Assembly (NCBI GenBank): GCA_002423425.1
Contig: DIWC01000049.1
Span: 1-64,000 of the forward strand
Length of the DNA stretch: 64,000 nt
Reading direction: 5' to 3'
Source: Peptococcaceae bacterium UBA6116
GTDB lineage: Bacteria > Bacillota > Desulfitobacteriia > Desulfitobacteriales > Syntrophobotulaceae
Shown: one piece after another, positions 15,097 to 24,170 of the stretch
Layout: each line of letters begins with the position of its first letter
How positions within the stretch are numbered: position 1 is the stretch's first letter
Position numbers and translations under genes: made by a program
The notes under the pieces: generated by a model
Database searches by the model: none
Seen by the model: only the letters and a program-made list of their open reading frames with translations
What the model was told of the DNA's origin: nothing

Positions 15097-15768
15097 ATGG
15101 ATTACCTAATAACATTTCTTGAAGGGATTATCACCTTTATTTCTCCTTGTCTGCTGCCCATGCTGCCCATCTATATTTCTTACTTTGCAGGTCAAAACAA
15201 TAAAGGTTATAAGAAAGTAGTTTTAACCAATGCTATAGGTTTTGTATTGGGTTTTACCCTCGTATTTTTATCGCTCGGAGCCTTTTCCGGGGCTGTTGGC
15301 AAGTTATTACGAGAATATAATACTCTAATAAACGTTGTATCTGGCATAATGGTCATACTTTTTGGCCTCAACTTTATGGAATTCATTAGGATCCCAATAA
15401 TTAATACGCATAAACACTTTGATATTAAAACGTTTAAAGTTGGTTTCTTATCATCCATCCTATTCGGAGCGGTATTTGCAATTAGCTGGACACCCTGTGT
15501 AGGTGCATTTTTGGGTTCGGCGTTAATGCTGGCGGCCTCCAGCGGCGAGAGCCTGAGAGGAATCCTTCTGCTTTTAAGTTTTTCCCTCGGACTAGGTATT
15601 CCCTTTATAGTCAGTGCCGTTTTAATTGATCGGTTAAAATCGGTTCTTAATTCTATAAAAAAACACTATCGGGTTATAAATCTAATTTCCGGCGGATTTC
15701 TGGTTATCGTAGGGGTTTTGATGATAACGGGCTTTATGGGGAGTTTATTGGCAAAGCTTACTTTTTAA
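15097..15768 (+). CDS. ccdA: CcdA-type thiol:disulfide transporter
   Basis: 223 residues with six predicted membrane helices. Two proline-flanked cysteines, in FISPCLLPMLPIY (helix 1) and SWTPCVGAFLGSAL (helix 4), are the redox pair of the DsbD/CcdA family, which carries electrons from cytoplasmic thioredoxin to the outside. ATG 15097 follows AAAGGATGGG. The thioredoxin-like tlpA gene starts 13 bases after its stop, so the pair forms a module for reducing extracytoplasmic disulfides, for example in c-type cytochrome or spore-coat maturation. Size and topology are normal for the short CcdA form. Confidence 0.93.
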   Translation: MDYLITFLEGIITFISPCLLPMLPIYISYFAGQNNKGYKKVVLTNAIGFVLGFTLVFLSLGAFSGAVGKLLREYNTLINVVSGIMVILFGLNFMEFIRIPIINTHKHFDIKTFKVGFLSSILFGAVFAISWTPCVGAFLGSALMLAASSGESLRGILLLLSFSLGLGIPFIVSAVLIDRLKSVLNSIKKHYRVINLISGGFLVIVGVLMITGFMGSLLAKLTF

Positions 15769-15781
15769 AGGGGATTTGACT

Positions 15782-16393
15782 ATGAAAAGAAAAACAATAT
15801 TCGGCATTATCATATTTGCAGTATTTCTTGGAGTTGCTTATTTTGCATATAATGACTTGGCGGCAAACTACAAATCAAACCAAGAAATACAGCAGGAAGA
15901 CCAGGCATCAGACCAGCCTTCCAATAATGAAAAGAAGAAGAATCAGGCTCCGGACTTTACTGTCTTTGATAATCAAGGAAATAAGGTTAAATTATCCGAT
16001 TTTATCGGAAAGCCGGTTGTACTGAATTTTTGGGCCTCGTGGTGTCCGCCGTGCAGGGGTGAAATGCCGCATTTTAACGAAGTATCTTCAAATGTAAAAA
16101 ATGACGTTGTATTTATGATGGTCGACTTGGTCGATGGTCAGCGGGAAACCCAGGCTAAAGGGCAAAAGTATGTGGAAGAACAGGGCTATGATTTTCCCGT
16201 TTATTTTGATAATGAGCAGAAGGCTGCCAATACCTATGGCATTTCTTCCATTCCAACCACATTTATCATTGATGCTGAAGGCAACATTGTGAATGCTTTT
16301 CAAGGTGCCATTGATAAACAAACACTGCAAAAGGCAATTAATTTATTGATGAAGCAGAGTCTCATGCTTAGTCCCGCCACACTCTCAAAGTAA
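15782..16393 (+). CDS. membrane-anchored TlpA/ResA-like thioredoxin
   Basis: 203 residues. An uncleaved N-terminal membrane anchor (IFGIIIFAVFLGVAYFAY) is followed by a polar Gln/Asn/Lys linker, then an AhpC/TSA-type thioredoxin fold with active site WCPPC (~86-90), the VDLVDGQRET insertion typical of ResA/TlpA, and cis-Pro in SSIPTTFIID. ATG 15782 is used, with AAAGGGG about 9 bases upstream; TTG 15776 would overlap that site. It receives electrons from CcdA encoded just before it. The last ~15 residues (QSLMLSPATLSK) go beyond the usual family end, next to a decayed gene, so the C-terminus may have been altered. Confidence 0.92.
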   Translation: MKRKTIFGIIIFAVFLGVAYFAYNDLAANYKSNQEIQQEDQASDQPSNNEKKKNQAPDFTVFDNQGNKVKLSDFIGKPVVLNFWASWCPPCRGEMPHFNEVSSNVKNDVVFMMVDLVDGQRETQAKGQKYVEEQGYDFPVYFDNEQKAANTYGISSIPTTFIIDAEGNIVNAFQGAIDKQTLQKAINLLMKQSLMLSPATLSK

Positions 16394-16417
16394 GACAACG
16401 CAGGCTTCCGCCTCCGG

Positions 16418-16720
16418 CTAATAAAGCATTAGGATGGAAGGGAATGATTTCGACTCCTCTGCGGCTGAGTTTGTTTTGAGAAAGGCCGGCGGATAGAATA
16501 GGGCAAAATCTTGAAGTTGCTGCACCTGGACTCCCCCGGAGCGTAAGAGATCAGCATACTGGTTATGTTCTTGCCGGTACTGCTCGATGTCGGGCGGAAA
16601 ATTAAACAGGTAATCCTCAAAGTTTGATTGGTTTACCAGATTGAGAGATTGGTTTGGCGTATGAAGCAATACCTGACGTAAGCGTCCTAATTTTTCTGTT
16701 CCGTAGGCAATATTAGACAT
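16418..16720 (-). pseudogene. arginine deiminase-like N-terminal fragment
   Basis: 100 codons from ATG 16720 with AAAGGAG well placed upstream. The sequence TEKLGRLRQVLLHTPNQSL, then DYLFNFPPDIEQYRQEHNQY and LRSGGVQVQQLQDF, is the N-terminus of an arginine deiminase / amidinotransferase. Full-length enzymes are about 400 residues and carry the catalytic His, Asp and Cys in the missing part. The frame ends at a stop at 16418, a few bases before the convergent tlpA stop, so roughly 300 codons are gone, presumably by deletion. No arginine-pathway genes lie nearby. The fragment could still be transcribed and translated but cannot be an active deiminase. Confidence 0.75.
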
Positions 16721-16949
16721 AGAATTTAACTCCTTTCGGTTAACAATAAATAAAGATACGAGGCTACTTTGGGCATTTTTATTACTGTTATGTAAGAAAG
16801 GACTCCAGCATGATATGAGGTCCTAAAATCGCAATGTACCACTTAGGTTGTGTTCCCGGAAAAGAGATATCTGGTATAATTCAAGAGTAGAATTTTGCTT
16901 GGCTATAAAAAAGAACAATCAACTTTAGATGATAAGGAGGCGCTTAAGA

Positions 16950-19217
16950 TTGGAAAGATACGCCGAAGTGCTGGTGGATGTAGCCAATAGGCGTCTCGAC
17001 CAAAGCTATCACTATCTAATACCCGAAAAGCTGCCAATTAAAACAGGAATGATGGTTTTGGTTACCCTTAGGAATCGGAAAGTCCAGGGACTGGTGGTTG
17101 GCATTGCGGATGAACCTCCGAGTCTGGGAAAAGATATTAAGCTGCGAAAGATAGAGGCTGTTCTGGAAGAGCAAAGTCTCATACCGCCCGAGCTGGTTGA
17201 ACTTGCCGGCTGGCTGGCGGAAACAACGATTTGTTCTGTTGCCCAGGCTTTACATACTGTTTGGCCTTTTCTCAGAGGGAAAGCAGAGTCATGGATTCTT
17301 CCCTTAGCCGGATTGGAAGACGAGGATGTTAAAGTATTGGAGCTTTTGGATCCCGAGACTTATAAAGTTTTAGCTGTTCTGAACAGATCACACAAAAAAG
17401 CTTTGGCCGAGAAGGTTCTCATTAAAAGGGCCAATGCCGGTCAAGCCCTTCTGGATGAAATGCTCAAACAAGGTTGGATACAAAAAGAATCAAGATTTTC
17501 AGGCGCAGTTCGGCTAAAAAAAGCTTCCGCTCAAACGGATTTTACCGGGCCGATAGAATCTTTCCCTATTTTTCCGATGGAAAAGAACATTGAACTCAGC
17601 CCTGTCCAAAGGATAGCTGTTCAGAAAATATGGAATTCCTATCAGAAAAGAGAAGGCGGTTGTGTCCTGCTTCATGGTATTACGGGAAGCGGGAAGACTG
17701 AAGTGTACCGGGAAATAGTCTTCAGGGTATTGGCACAAGGCGGAGACGCTATTATCCTTGTCCCCGAGATTTCGCTTATTTCTGAGATTTCCAAAGTTTT
17801 TATTGAACAATTCAACGGTCTTGTTGGGGTCATTCACTCCGGAATTAGCCCGGCGGAAAAACTTTCTCTTTGGGAGAAAGCGTTGAGCGGTAAGAAGAGG
17901 ATCATCATAGGGGCCAGGTCGGCGGTTTTTGCACCGTTACCAAACTTGAGCCTGATTATTCTGGACGAGGAACATGACAATGCCTATAAACAAGATGAGA
18001 ACCCCAAGTATCATTCCAGGGATGTTGCCCGTAAAAGGATGATGCAAAGAAACGGGCTGGTTGTTCTCGGTAGTGCTACTCCTTCTCTCGAAGCTTATGC
18101 GGCCGTGCAGAGAGGGAAAATCGATTTCAGTTATCTCGGGGAGAGATTTAAGCAAAGAGCCTTACCTACGGTAGAAATTGTTGACATGAAAGAAGAACTG
18201 GCTAGCGGGAATAATAGCATATTTTCTTTTATTTTACGCGATAAGCTGAGGGAAAAGATAAATAAAGGAGAGCAAAGTATCCTGTTCCTTAACCGCAGGG
18301 GGTATTCAACTTTTGTGTTTTGTCGTGAATGTGGTTTTGTTGCCCGTTGTCCCCACTGTGATGTTTCTTTAACTTTTCACAGTCAAAGGCGGGAGTTATG
18401 TTGCCATTATTGCGGTTATAAGCAGGAAGTATTTCACCATTGCCCGGATTGCGGCAGCAGGTATATCCGTTTCTTCGGGCAAGGGACACAAAAAGTCGAG
18501 GAGGAAGTTACCGCTCTTTTTCCAGGGGTAGAAGTTTTAAGACTAGATACGGATACAATTTCCGGCACAGAAAAACATGGAGATATTTTGGGAAAATTCC
18601 GTAACGAAAACGTTCCTATCTTGGTTGGAACGCAGATGTTAGCTAAAGGACTTGATTTCCCCAACGTGACGCTCGTGGGGGTAATTTCCGCCGATCAGCT
18701 GCTGAATATGCCTGATTTTCGTTCCCGGGAGAGGGCTTTTCAGCTCTTAACTCAGGTTGCGGGCAGAGCAGGGAGAGGTGTTAAAAAAGGTGAAGTTATT
18801 ATCCAGACTTACGCACCCGATGACAGAGCGATCAGGAAGGCGGCTGTACAGGATTATTCTGCGTTTTTCTGGGAGGAGATTGCCTACCGCAAAAAATTAA
18901 GTTATCCTCCTTTTTCCCATATTATTCGGGTATTGCTTTTTCATGAAAAAGAAGAGAGAGTAATCAGAGCGGCCCAGGATCTTGCGGAAAGTATCAAAAT
19001 ATCTTTACAAATAGAAGAAAAAGAAAGGTGCCAAATCCTTGGTCCGGCTCCCGCGGTCCTAACCAAACTGAAAAATGAGTTTCGTTGGCAAGTCTCAATT
19101 AAAGGTAAGAATCCCGATAATTTAAGAAAAATAGTGCATGCCGGAGTAAAGCTATTTTTTAATAGTAATTCCAGTTCAGGGATAAAATTGAACATTGAGG
19201 TAAACCCCCTTAATTGA
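16950..19217 (+). CDS. priA: primosomal protein N' (PriA helicase)
   Basis: 755 residues. An N-terminal 3'-DNA-binding domain (YAEVLVDVANRRLDQSYHY) is followed by an SF2 helicase core with Walker A GITGSGKTEVY (~242) and motif II LDEEHDNAYKQDE (~337). Eight zinc-site cysteines in four CxxC pairs (CRECG, CPHCD, CHYCG, CPDCG) lie at ~458-505. QVAGRAGRG (motif VI) is near ~605. It reloads the replicative helicase at stalled forks. The start is TTG 16950, 9 bases after AAGGAGG (16934-16940); ATG 16929 lies before that site. A TATAAT at 16875-16880 is a likely -10. First gene of the long forward cluster with def and fmt. Confidence 0.96.
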   Translation: MERYAEVLVDVANRRLDQSYHYLIPEKLPIKTGMMVLVTLRNRKVQGLVVGIADEPPSLGKDIKLRKIEAVLEEQSLIPPELVELAGWLAETTICSVAQALHTVWPFLRGKAESWILPLAGLEDEDVKVLELLDPETYKVLAVLNRSHKKALAEKVLIKRANAGQALLDEMLKQGWIQKESRFSGAVRLKKASAQTDFTGPIESFPIFPMEKNIELSPVQRIAVQKIWNSYQKREGGCVLLHGITGSGKTEVYREIVFRVLAQGGDAIILVPEISLISEISKVFIEQFNGLVGVIHSGISPAEKLSLWEKALSGKKRIIIGARSAVFAPLPNLSLIILDEEHDNAYKQDENPKYHSRDVARKRMMQRNGLVVLGSATPSLEAYAAVQRGKIDFSYLGERFKQRALPTVEIVDMKEELASGNNSIFSFILRDKLREKINKGEQSILFLNRRGYSTFVFCRECGFVARCPHCDVSLTFHSQRRELCCHYCGYKQEVFHHCPDCGSRYIRFFGQGTQKVEEEVTALFPGVEVLRLDTDTISGTEKHGDILGKFRNENVPILVGTQMLAKGLDFPNVTLVGVISADQLLNMPDFRSRERAFQLLTQVAGRAGRGVKKGEVIIQTYAPDDRAIRKAAVQDYSAFFWEEIAYRKKLSYPPFSHIIRVLLFHEKEERVIRAAQDLAESIKISLQIEEKERCQILGPAPAVLTKLKNEFRWQVSIKGKNPDNLRKIVHAGVKLFFNSNSSSGIKLNIEVNPLN

Positions 19218-19340
19218 GCTAAATTGCTTAAAAGATGGATTATAGTTTATAATTTAAATAGTGTGTTTATTTTGGTATAATAAAATGATTAATTTTGAAG
19301 ATATTTTAACCAGTTTTTACCGGGAGAAAGGATTGGTAAT

Positions 19341-19796
19341 ATGGCGGTTTATCAAATAGTTTATATGGGAGAAGATATCTTAAGGGAGAAAGCAAAAGAA
19401 GTAACAAAAATAACTCCAAATGTGCTTAAATTGTTGACAAATATGGCGGAGACGATGTATCAGGCTAGTGGAGTCGGACTTGCAGCTCCTCAAGTTGGAG
19501 TCCTTAAGAGGTTAATTGTGATAGATGCCGGAGAAGGGCTGATAGAGCTTATCAATCCTGTTATTATCAAAAAGTCAGGACAGGAAATAGACAGGGAGGC
19601 CTGTTTAAGCATTCCTAATTTGACAGGGGACGTTAAGCGGGCGAAAACAGTGGTGGTTCAAGCCCTGGATCGTAATGGAGTAATGATGGAATATGAGGCA
19701 AAGGGTTTATTAGCAAGAATATTCCAACATGAAATTGATCACCTAGAAGGTATCTTGTTTGTGGATGTAGCCCAAAAACTTTACGATAAAGAATAA
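19341..19796 (+). CDS. def: peptide deformylase
   Basis: 151 residues with the three signature motifs: SGVGLAAPQVG (~44), EACLSIPN (~88, the EGCLS equivalent with the metal Cys) and QHEIDHLEG (~130, the HExxH metal site). It removes the formyl group from the initiator Met of new proteins. EACLS instead of the usual EGCLS is common in Firmicute short forms. It is followed 23 bases later by fmt, whose product adds the formyl group. TATAAT at 19276-19281 is a plausible -10 for the pair. ATG 19341 has GAGAAAGGA 8 bases upstream. Confidence 0.96.
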   Translation: MAVYQIVYMGEDILREKAKEVTKITPNVLKLLTNMAETMYQASGVGLAAPQVGVLKRLIVIDAGEGLIELINPVIIKKSGQEIDREACLSIPNLTGDVKRAKTVVVQALDRNGVMMEYEAKGLLARIFQHEIDHLEGILFVDVAQKLYDKE

Positions 19797-19819
19797 AGTA
19801 GAAGTGTGGGTGAGAAAAA

Positions 19820-20767
19820 ATGAGGCTTGTCTTTATGGGTACTCCGGATTTTGCGGTTCCTTCTTTACAGGCTCTTTATGATGCCGGATACAATATTACC
19901 GGTGTTTTTACCCAACCTGACAGGCCGGCGGGAAGAGGTAACAAAATTACGGCAAGTCCAATAAAAGTAATGGCCCAGAGTCTGATGCTTCCTGTTTTTC
20001 AACCCGAGAAGATCAAGTGTTCAACAGATGTAGAACTAATCAAAAAACTTGAGCCGGAGTGTATTGTTGTTGTTGCCTATGGACAAATATTACCGCAAGA
20101 TATTTTGAAATATCCGCGTTATGGGTGCATCAATGTACATGCTTCGTTATTGCCTGCATATCGTGGCGCCGCCCCTATTCATTGGGCGGTGATTAACGGG
20201 GAGCATAAGACCGGAGTTACAACTATGCTGATGGATGAGGGACTCGATACCGGGGACATGCTTTTAAGCAAGGAGATAGAAATCGGGGCTTCTGCCACAA
20301 CCGGAGATGTCCACGATGTCTTAATGAGAGTTGGGGCTGAAGTTTTGCTCAAAACATTGGAAGGATTAGTGAACAGAACGTTATTGCCTACCCCCCAGCC
20401 ACAAGAATTCACTTATGCTCCGCTTTTAAAAAGGGAACATGAGAAAATCGACTGGTTCTGGAAGGCAGATAAAATACATAATAGAATAAGGGGTTTATCA
20501 CCATGGCCAGGTGCTTTTACCACTTTCCGCGGACAACCGGTAAAAATATGGAAAAGTGAGCTGTATCCGGGCAATGGGCTTGAGGGTTGTGCCTTAACAG
20601 AATTATTGCCGGGTCAGATTGTATCGCGAACGTTAAAAGGAATAAGAGTAACTGCCGGGGAAGGATTATTAGAGATCATTGAGCTTCAGCCGGCAGGGAA
20701 AAAGAGGATGGCAGCAACAGATTTTTTCAATGGCCGTCAAGTTATTAATGGGGAATTATTTGTCTAA
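19820..20767 (+). CDS. fmt: methionyl-tRNA formyltransferase
   Basis: 315 residues. The N-terminal formyltransferase domain carries FMGTPDFAVPSL at the start and HASLLPAYRGAAPIHW (~107), with the catalytic Asn-His-Asp set (N in CINVHASLLP, D in DTGDM). The C-terminal OB-like domain starts near LSPWPGAFTTF. It formylates Met-tRNAi using 10-formyl-THF. Length is normal. It forms an operon with def. ATG 19820, with GTGTGGGTGAG upstream. Confidence 0.97.
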   Translation: MRLVFMGTPDFAVPSLQALYDAGYNITGVFTQPDRPAGRGNKITASPIKVMAQSLMLPVFQPEKIKCSTDVELIKKLEPECIVVVAYGQILPQDILKYPRYGCINVHASLLPAYRGAAPIHWAVINGEHKTGVTTMLMDEGLDTGDMLLSKEIEIGASATTGDVHDVLMRVGAEVLLKTLEGLVNRTLLPTPQPQEFTYAPLLKREHEKIDWFWKADKIHNRIRGLSPWPGAFTTFRGQPVKIWKSELYPGNGLEGCALTELLPGQIVSRTLKGIRVTAGEGLLEIIELQPAGKKRMAATDFFNGRQVINGELFV

Positions 20768-20920
20768 AGTACTATTGTCTATTAAGCATGAAGTAATAAT
20801 ACTTTAAGCTAAATTTAAGTAATTTAGGGTAGACTTTAGGTACAAACAAGATATAGGTTTAATGTAACCTTTTCTATTTATTTCTGGGAACGAATGGTGA
20901 TTCTTGAAGGAGGAGAAATC

Positions 20921-21622
20921 ATGATTTTTGATCCATTTTTACTTCATCCCTCGACGATTTTATTAATACCTGCTATTATCCTTACCGCCTATGCTCAAAT
21001 AAAAGTCAGCGGAGCTTATGGCCGCTATTCAAAAATAAGGAGCAGTTCAGGACGGACGGGTTCTGATGTAGCGAGGATGATCCTAGATGAAAACGGGTTA
21101 TATGATGTTAAGGTCGAACAAGTCACAGGAAATTTGACCGATCATTATGATCCAAGGGTCCAGGCCGTGAGGCTTAGCAGCGGGGTCTATAGCAGTACAT
21201 CAATTGCGGCTTTAGCGGTTGCGGCTCATGAAACGGGGCACGCCGTACAGCATGCTGATGGTTATGCTCCTCTAAAGATAAGGACAGCTTTTGTGCCGGT
21301 AGCATCTCTGGGAAGTCAGATAGGCCCGCTTCTTATTATTTTGGGCTTTTTTCTGCCTGCATTTCCATCTCTCTTAATGATCGGGATTTATGCGTTTGCT
21401 TTTGCGGTACTTTTCCAAATTGTTACTTTACCTGTTGAATTCAATGCCAGCAGCAGGGCTCTTGCTTTCCTCGAAAGAAGCGGTATCGTTTCACAGGGAG
21501 AAGAACTGACAGGAGCCAGACGGATGTTGAGTGCCGCGGCTTTAACTTATGTTGCTGCAGCATTAAGTGCGATTCTTACTTTGCTTCGGTTTGTATGGAT
21601 TGCTCAAGGACGGGATGACTAG
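20921..21622 (+). CDS. YugP-type membrane zinc metallopeptidase
   Basis: 233 residues with an N-terminal membrane helix, AAHETGHAVQHADGY (HExxH zinc site, ~103), and two or three membrane helices after it (GSQIGPLLIILGFFLPAF, YAFAFAVLFQIVTLPVEF). NASSRALAFLE follows, a conserved family segment with a possible third zinc ligand. This is the neutral zinc metallopeptidase family 2 (YugP). Substrates are unknown. ATG 20921 is 6 bases after GGAGGAG; an in-frame upstream GTG would run through it. It lies between fmt and rsmB, the usual clostridial position. rsmB begins 10 bases after its stop. Confidence 0.9.
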   Translation: MIFDPFLLHPSTILLIPAIILTAYAQIKVSGAYGRYSKIRSSSGRTGSDVARMILDENGLYDVKVEQVTGNLTDHYDPRVQAVRLSSGVYSSTSIAALAVAAHETGHAVQHADGYAPLKIRTAFVPVASLGSQIGPLLIILGFFLPAFPSLLMIGIYAFAFAVLFQIVTLPVEFNASSRALAFLERSGIVSQGEELTGARRMLSAAALTYVAAALSAILTLLRFVWIAQGRDD

Positions 21623-21631
21623 AAGGAAAAG

Positions 21632-23023
21632 ATGGATATGAATATTGTTAACGGTTTTCTTGATAATAACGCACGGCAAATTGCCGTGCGTATTCTTGCA
21701 AGGGTAGAAAAAGAGGGTTCCTATGCCAATATTTTGCTGCGCGAAAATTTATCAAGCCTTGAGGACTATAGGGACCGTCACCTGGTATCCGCTTTGGTCA
21801 ATGGCGTTTTGAAGAATAAACTTCTGCTTGATTACGCTTTGCGAAAACACCTTACGAAACCAATGTCGGCACTTCCGCATGAAGTACGGGCAATTCTTCG
21901 GGCAGGAGCTTTTCAGATACTTTTTCTTGATAAAATTCCTATTCCTGCAGCAATTAATGAAAGTGTCAATCTTGTAAAATCCGGGGAATATGCAAAGAAC
22001 CATAGATTTCCGGCCCTTATAAACAGTGTGCTGCGCAAGACGGCTGAAACAGGCTGGAAGTTTGCGTGGCCTGATAAGAAAAAAGAAACTTGGCGTTATC
22101 TTTCCGTTTTCTATTCCCATCCTGAGTGGATGGTCAAAAGATGGCTTAAAAGATGGGGAGCGGAAGAAACGGAAGAATTGCTTAAAACCAACAATGATCC
22201 GTCGCCAACCGTTATCCGGATTAATACCCTTAAAACAACCAAAGAAGAATTTATAACTGTGCTTAAGAATAATAACCTCAAGGGTGTTTCAAGTCCCCGG
22301 CTGCCGGAGGCTTTTTACCTTGATGATTTTGGGGCGGTGGAAAAACTTGAGGCCTTTAAGTCAGGATTTTTTACTGTTCAGGATGAGAGTTCCCAGCTGG
22401 TTGCCCATGTTTTAGGGGTAAAACCAGGGTATCGGGTTTTAGACGTATGCAGTGCTCCGGGAGGGAAAACAACCCATCTGGCTCAGCTTATGAAAAACCA
22501 AGGAGAGATTCTTGCTGTAGATATATATCCACAGAAACTAAAATTAGTCGATGAGCTGGCAAAACGTTTAGAAATCAGCATTATTCAAACCGTGGAAAGT
22601 GATGCCAGGATACTAGCGGGGATTGAAGGCAAGTTCGACCGTGTCCTGGTTGATGCCCCTTGTTCGGGCTTGGGAGTTATTAGAAGAAGAGCGGATCTTC
22701 GTTGGCACAAAAGAGAAGATGAAATTGAGCAGCTTCCCAAGTTACAATTGGAGATCCTGCTCAAAGCTTCAGATTATGTGCTGCCCGGAGGAGAAATCGT
22801 CTATTCCACCTGTACGACCGAACCGGAAGAAAATTTTGAGGTAATTAAAGCTTTCCGCCGCTTAAGACTGGAGTTCATACCGGTTGATCTTACCCCGTTA
22901 TTGCCTTTTCATGTTTCAGCCGAGAGGGACTTGCAGCAACTGCAAAAAGGTGTTTGGCAAATCTTGCCGCACCTCCATAAAATGGATGGTTTTTTTGTAG
23001 CTAAACTTAAACTTCAAATATGA
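21632..23023 (+). CDS. rsmB: 16S rRNA m5C967 methyltransferase
   Basis: 463 residues. The N-terminal NusB-like RNA-binding domain (~10-140; RQIAVRILARVEKEGSYANI, LVNGVLKNKLLLDYAL) is followed by a Rossmann methyltransferase domain with DVCSAPGGKTTHLAQ (SAM site, ~270), DAPCSGLGVIRRR (motif IV Cys, ~341) and YSTCTTEPEEN (motif VI catalytic Cys, ~392). Start ATG 21632 or, six bases on, ATG 21638; AAGGAAAAG lies just before. The early coding region contains a near-perfect 23-bp palindrome (21669-21691). It sits in the fmt-to-rlmN translation block. Confidence 0.96.
   Translation: MDMNIVNGFLDNNARQIAVRILARVEKEGSYANILLRENLSSLEDYRDRHLVSALVNGVLKNKLLLDYALRKHLTKPMSALPHEVRAILRAGAFQILFLDKIPIPAAINESVNLVKSGEYAKNHRFPALINSVLRKTAETGWKFAWPDKKKETWRYLSVFYSHPEWMVKRWLKRWGAEETEELLKTNNDPSPTVIRINTLKTTKEEFITVLKNNNLKGVSSPRLPEAFYLDDFGAVEKLEAFKSGFFTVQDESSQLVAHVLGVKPGYRVLDVCSAPGGKTTHLAQLMKNQGEILAVDIYPQKLKLVDELAKRLEISIIQTVESDARILAGIEGKFDRVLVDAPCSGLGVIRRRADLRWHKREDEIEQLPKLQLEILLKASDYVLPGGEIVYSTCTTEPEENFEVIKAFRRLRLEFIPVDLTPLLPFHVSAERDLQQLQKGVWQILPHLHKMDGFFVAKLKLQI
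21669..21691. repeat. intragenic palindrome in rsmB
   Basis: ACGCACGGCAA and its exact inverse TTGCCGTGCGT flank one base. It lies about 13 codons into rsmB and encodes NARQIAVR. It could fold in mRNA just past the start, or bind a protein. Confidence 0.7.
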
Positions 23024-23087
23024 TAAAAAGTCTCTTCTCGTTCGGGGATATGTTTATAAAAGGAAGATTGGGTGAATAATACTGAAT

Positions 23088-24170
23088 ATGGGAAAGATTG
23101 ACTGCCGTGCTTGCCTTGTTGAGGAACTAACAGATATTTGCTTGAAAAATAACATCAAGAAATTTCGAGCCAAGCAGATTTTCGGGTGGGTACAACAAAA
23201 GGGATCTCAAAATTGGGAAGAAATACGCAATATTAGCAAAGAAGATAAAGAAATATTAAAGCAGTCTCTTTATATTCAAGCGGCTGGGCTTGTCAGGGAG
23301 CAGAGATCGAAGGACGGTACCCGTAAGTTTCTGTTCAGCCTGGCGGACGGTGAAAGAATTGAAACAGTTCTGATGGATTACGAAAAGGACGTTTCCCGAG
23401 ACCGCCAGACCCTCTGTGTTTCGACCCAGGTTGGATGTCCGGTAGGATGCTCCTTTTGTGCAACAGGAATGGAAGGTTATAAGAGGAATCTTTCAGCCGG
23501 TGAAATTACGGGTCAAGTGCTGGATGTTATGAGATATCTGCAAAAAGAGGATGAGTCGTTTAAAATCACGAATGTCGTTTTTATGGGTATGGGCGAACCA
23601 TTTCTTAATTATGATGCCGTTCTTAAAGCCGTTACTATTCTTAACTGTGAAGACGGCCAAAATATCGGTATGCGCAGAATGACAATATCTACGAGCGGGG
23701 TGGTTCCCCGGATTATTCAACTGGCCAAAGATAACCCTCAAGTTGGCTTAGCCATCTCTCTTCACTCAGCAAAAGACGAGATTAGAGATATTTTAATTCC
23801 TATGAACAAGAGATATCCGCTTGCCAAGCTTTTAGCAGCGTGTAATGCATATTCGGCACTTACTAAACGCAGGGTTACTTTTGAAGTTGTTTTAAATTCA
23901 GCTAATGCGGAGAGAAGTGAGGCCCAAGAGCTTGCAAAATTATTGGGGGGAATGATGGCCCATGTTAACCTCATTCCGGTCAATCCGGTTGCGGGCAGCG
24001 GCGTAAGCCGTCCTCCCAAGGGAAAAATACAAATGTTTAAAAATATTCTGGAAGAAGCAAAGATTCAAGTCTCCATAAGAGAGGAGAAAGGCTTGGATAT
24101 TGACGCTGCCTGTGGCCAACTAAGACAACGCTTGGAGAGTGAAGAGTATGAATCTGTTGACCAAAGTTGA
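23088..24170 (+). CDS. rlmN: dual-specificity RNA m2A methyltransferase RlmN
   Basis: 360 residues, radical-SAM fold. CPVGCSFCATG (~117-124) is the CxxxCxxC iron-sulfur motif. The N-terminal RlmN accessory domain (KKFRAKQIFGWV) precedes it, and a C-terminal Cys in DAACGQLRQ (~341) is the methyl-carrying residue. It methylates C2 of A2503 in 23S rRNA and A37 in some tRNAs. ATG 23088 lacks a strong ribosome-binding site; GGGTG lies about 14 bases upstream, so the exact start is uncertain by a few codons. Its 3' end overlaps the next gene by 23 bases. Confidence 0.95.
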   Translation: MGKIDCRACLVEELTDICLKNNIKKFRAKQIFGWVQQKGSQNWEEIRNISKEDKEILKQSLYIQAAGLVREQRSKDGTRKFLFSLADGERIETVLMDYEKDVSRDRQTLCVSTQVGCPVGCSFCATGMEGYKRNLSAGEITGQVLDVMRYLQKEDESFKITNVVFMGMGEPFLNYDAVLKAVTILNCEDGQNIGMRRMTISTSGVVPRIIQLAKDNPQVGLAISLHSAKDEIRDILIPMNKRYPLAKLLAACNAYSALTKRRVTFEVVLNSANAERSEAQELAKLLGGMMAHVNLIPVNPVAGSGVSRPPKGKIQMFKNILEEAKIQVSIREEKGLDIDAACGQLRQRLESEEYESVDQS

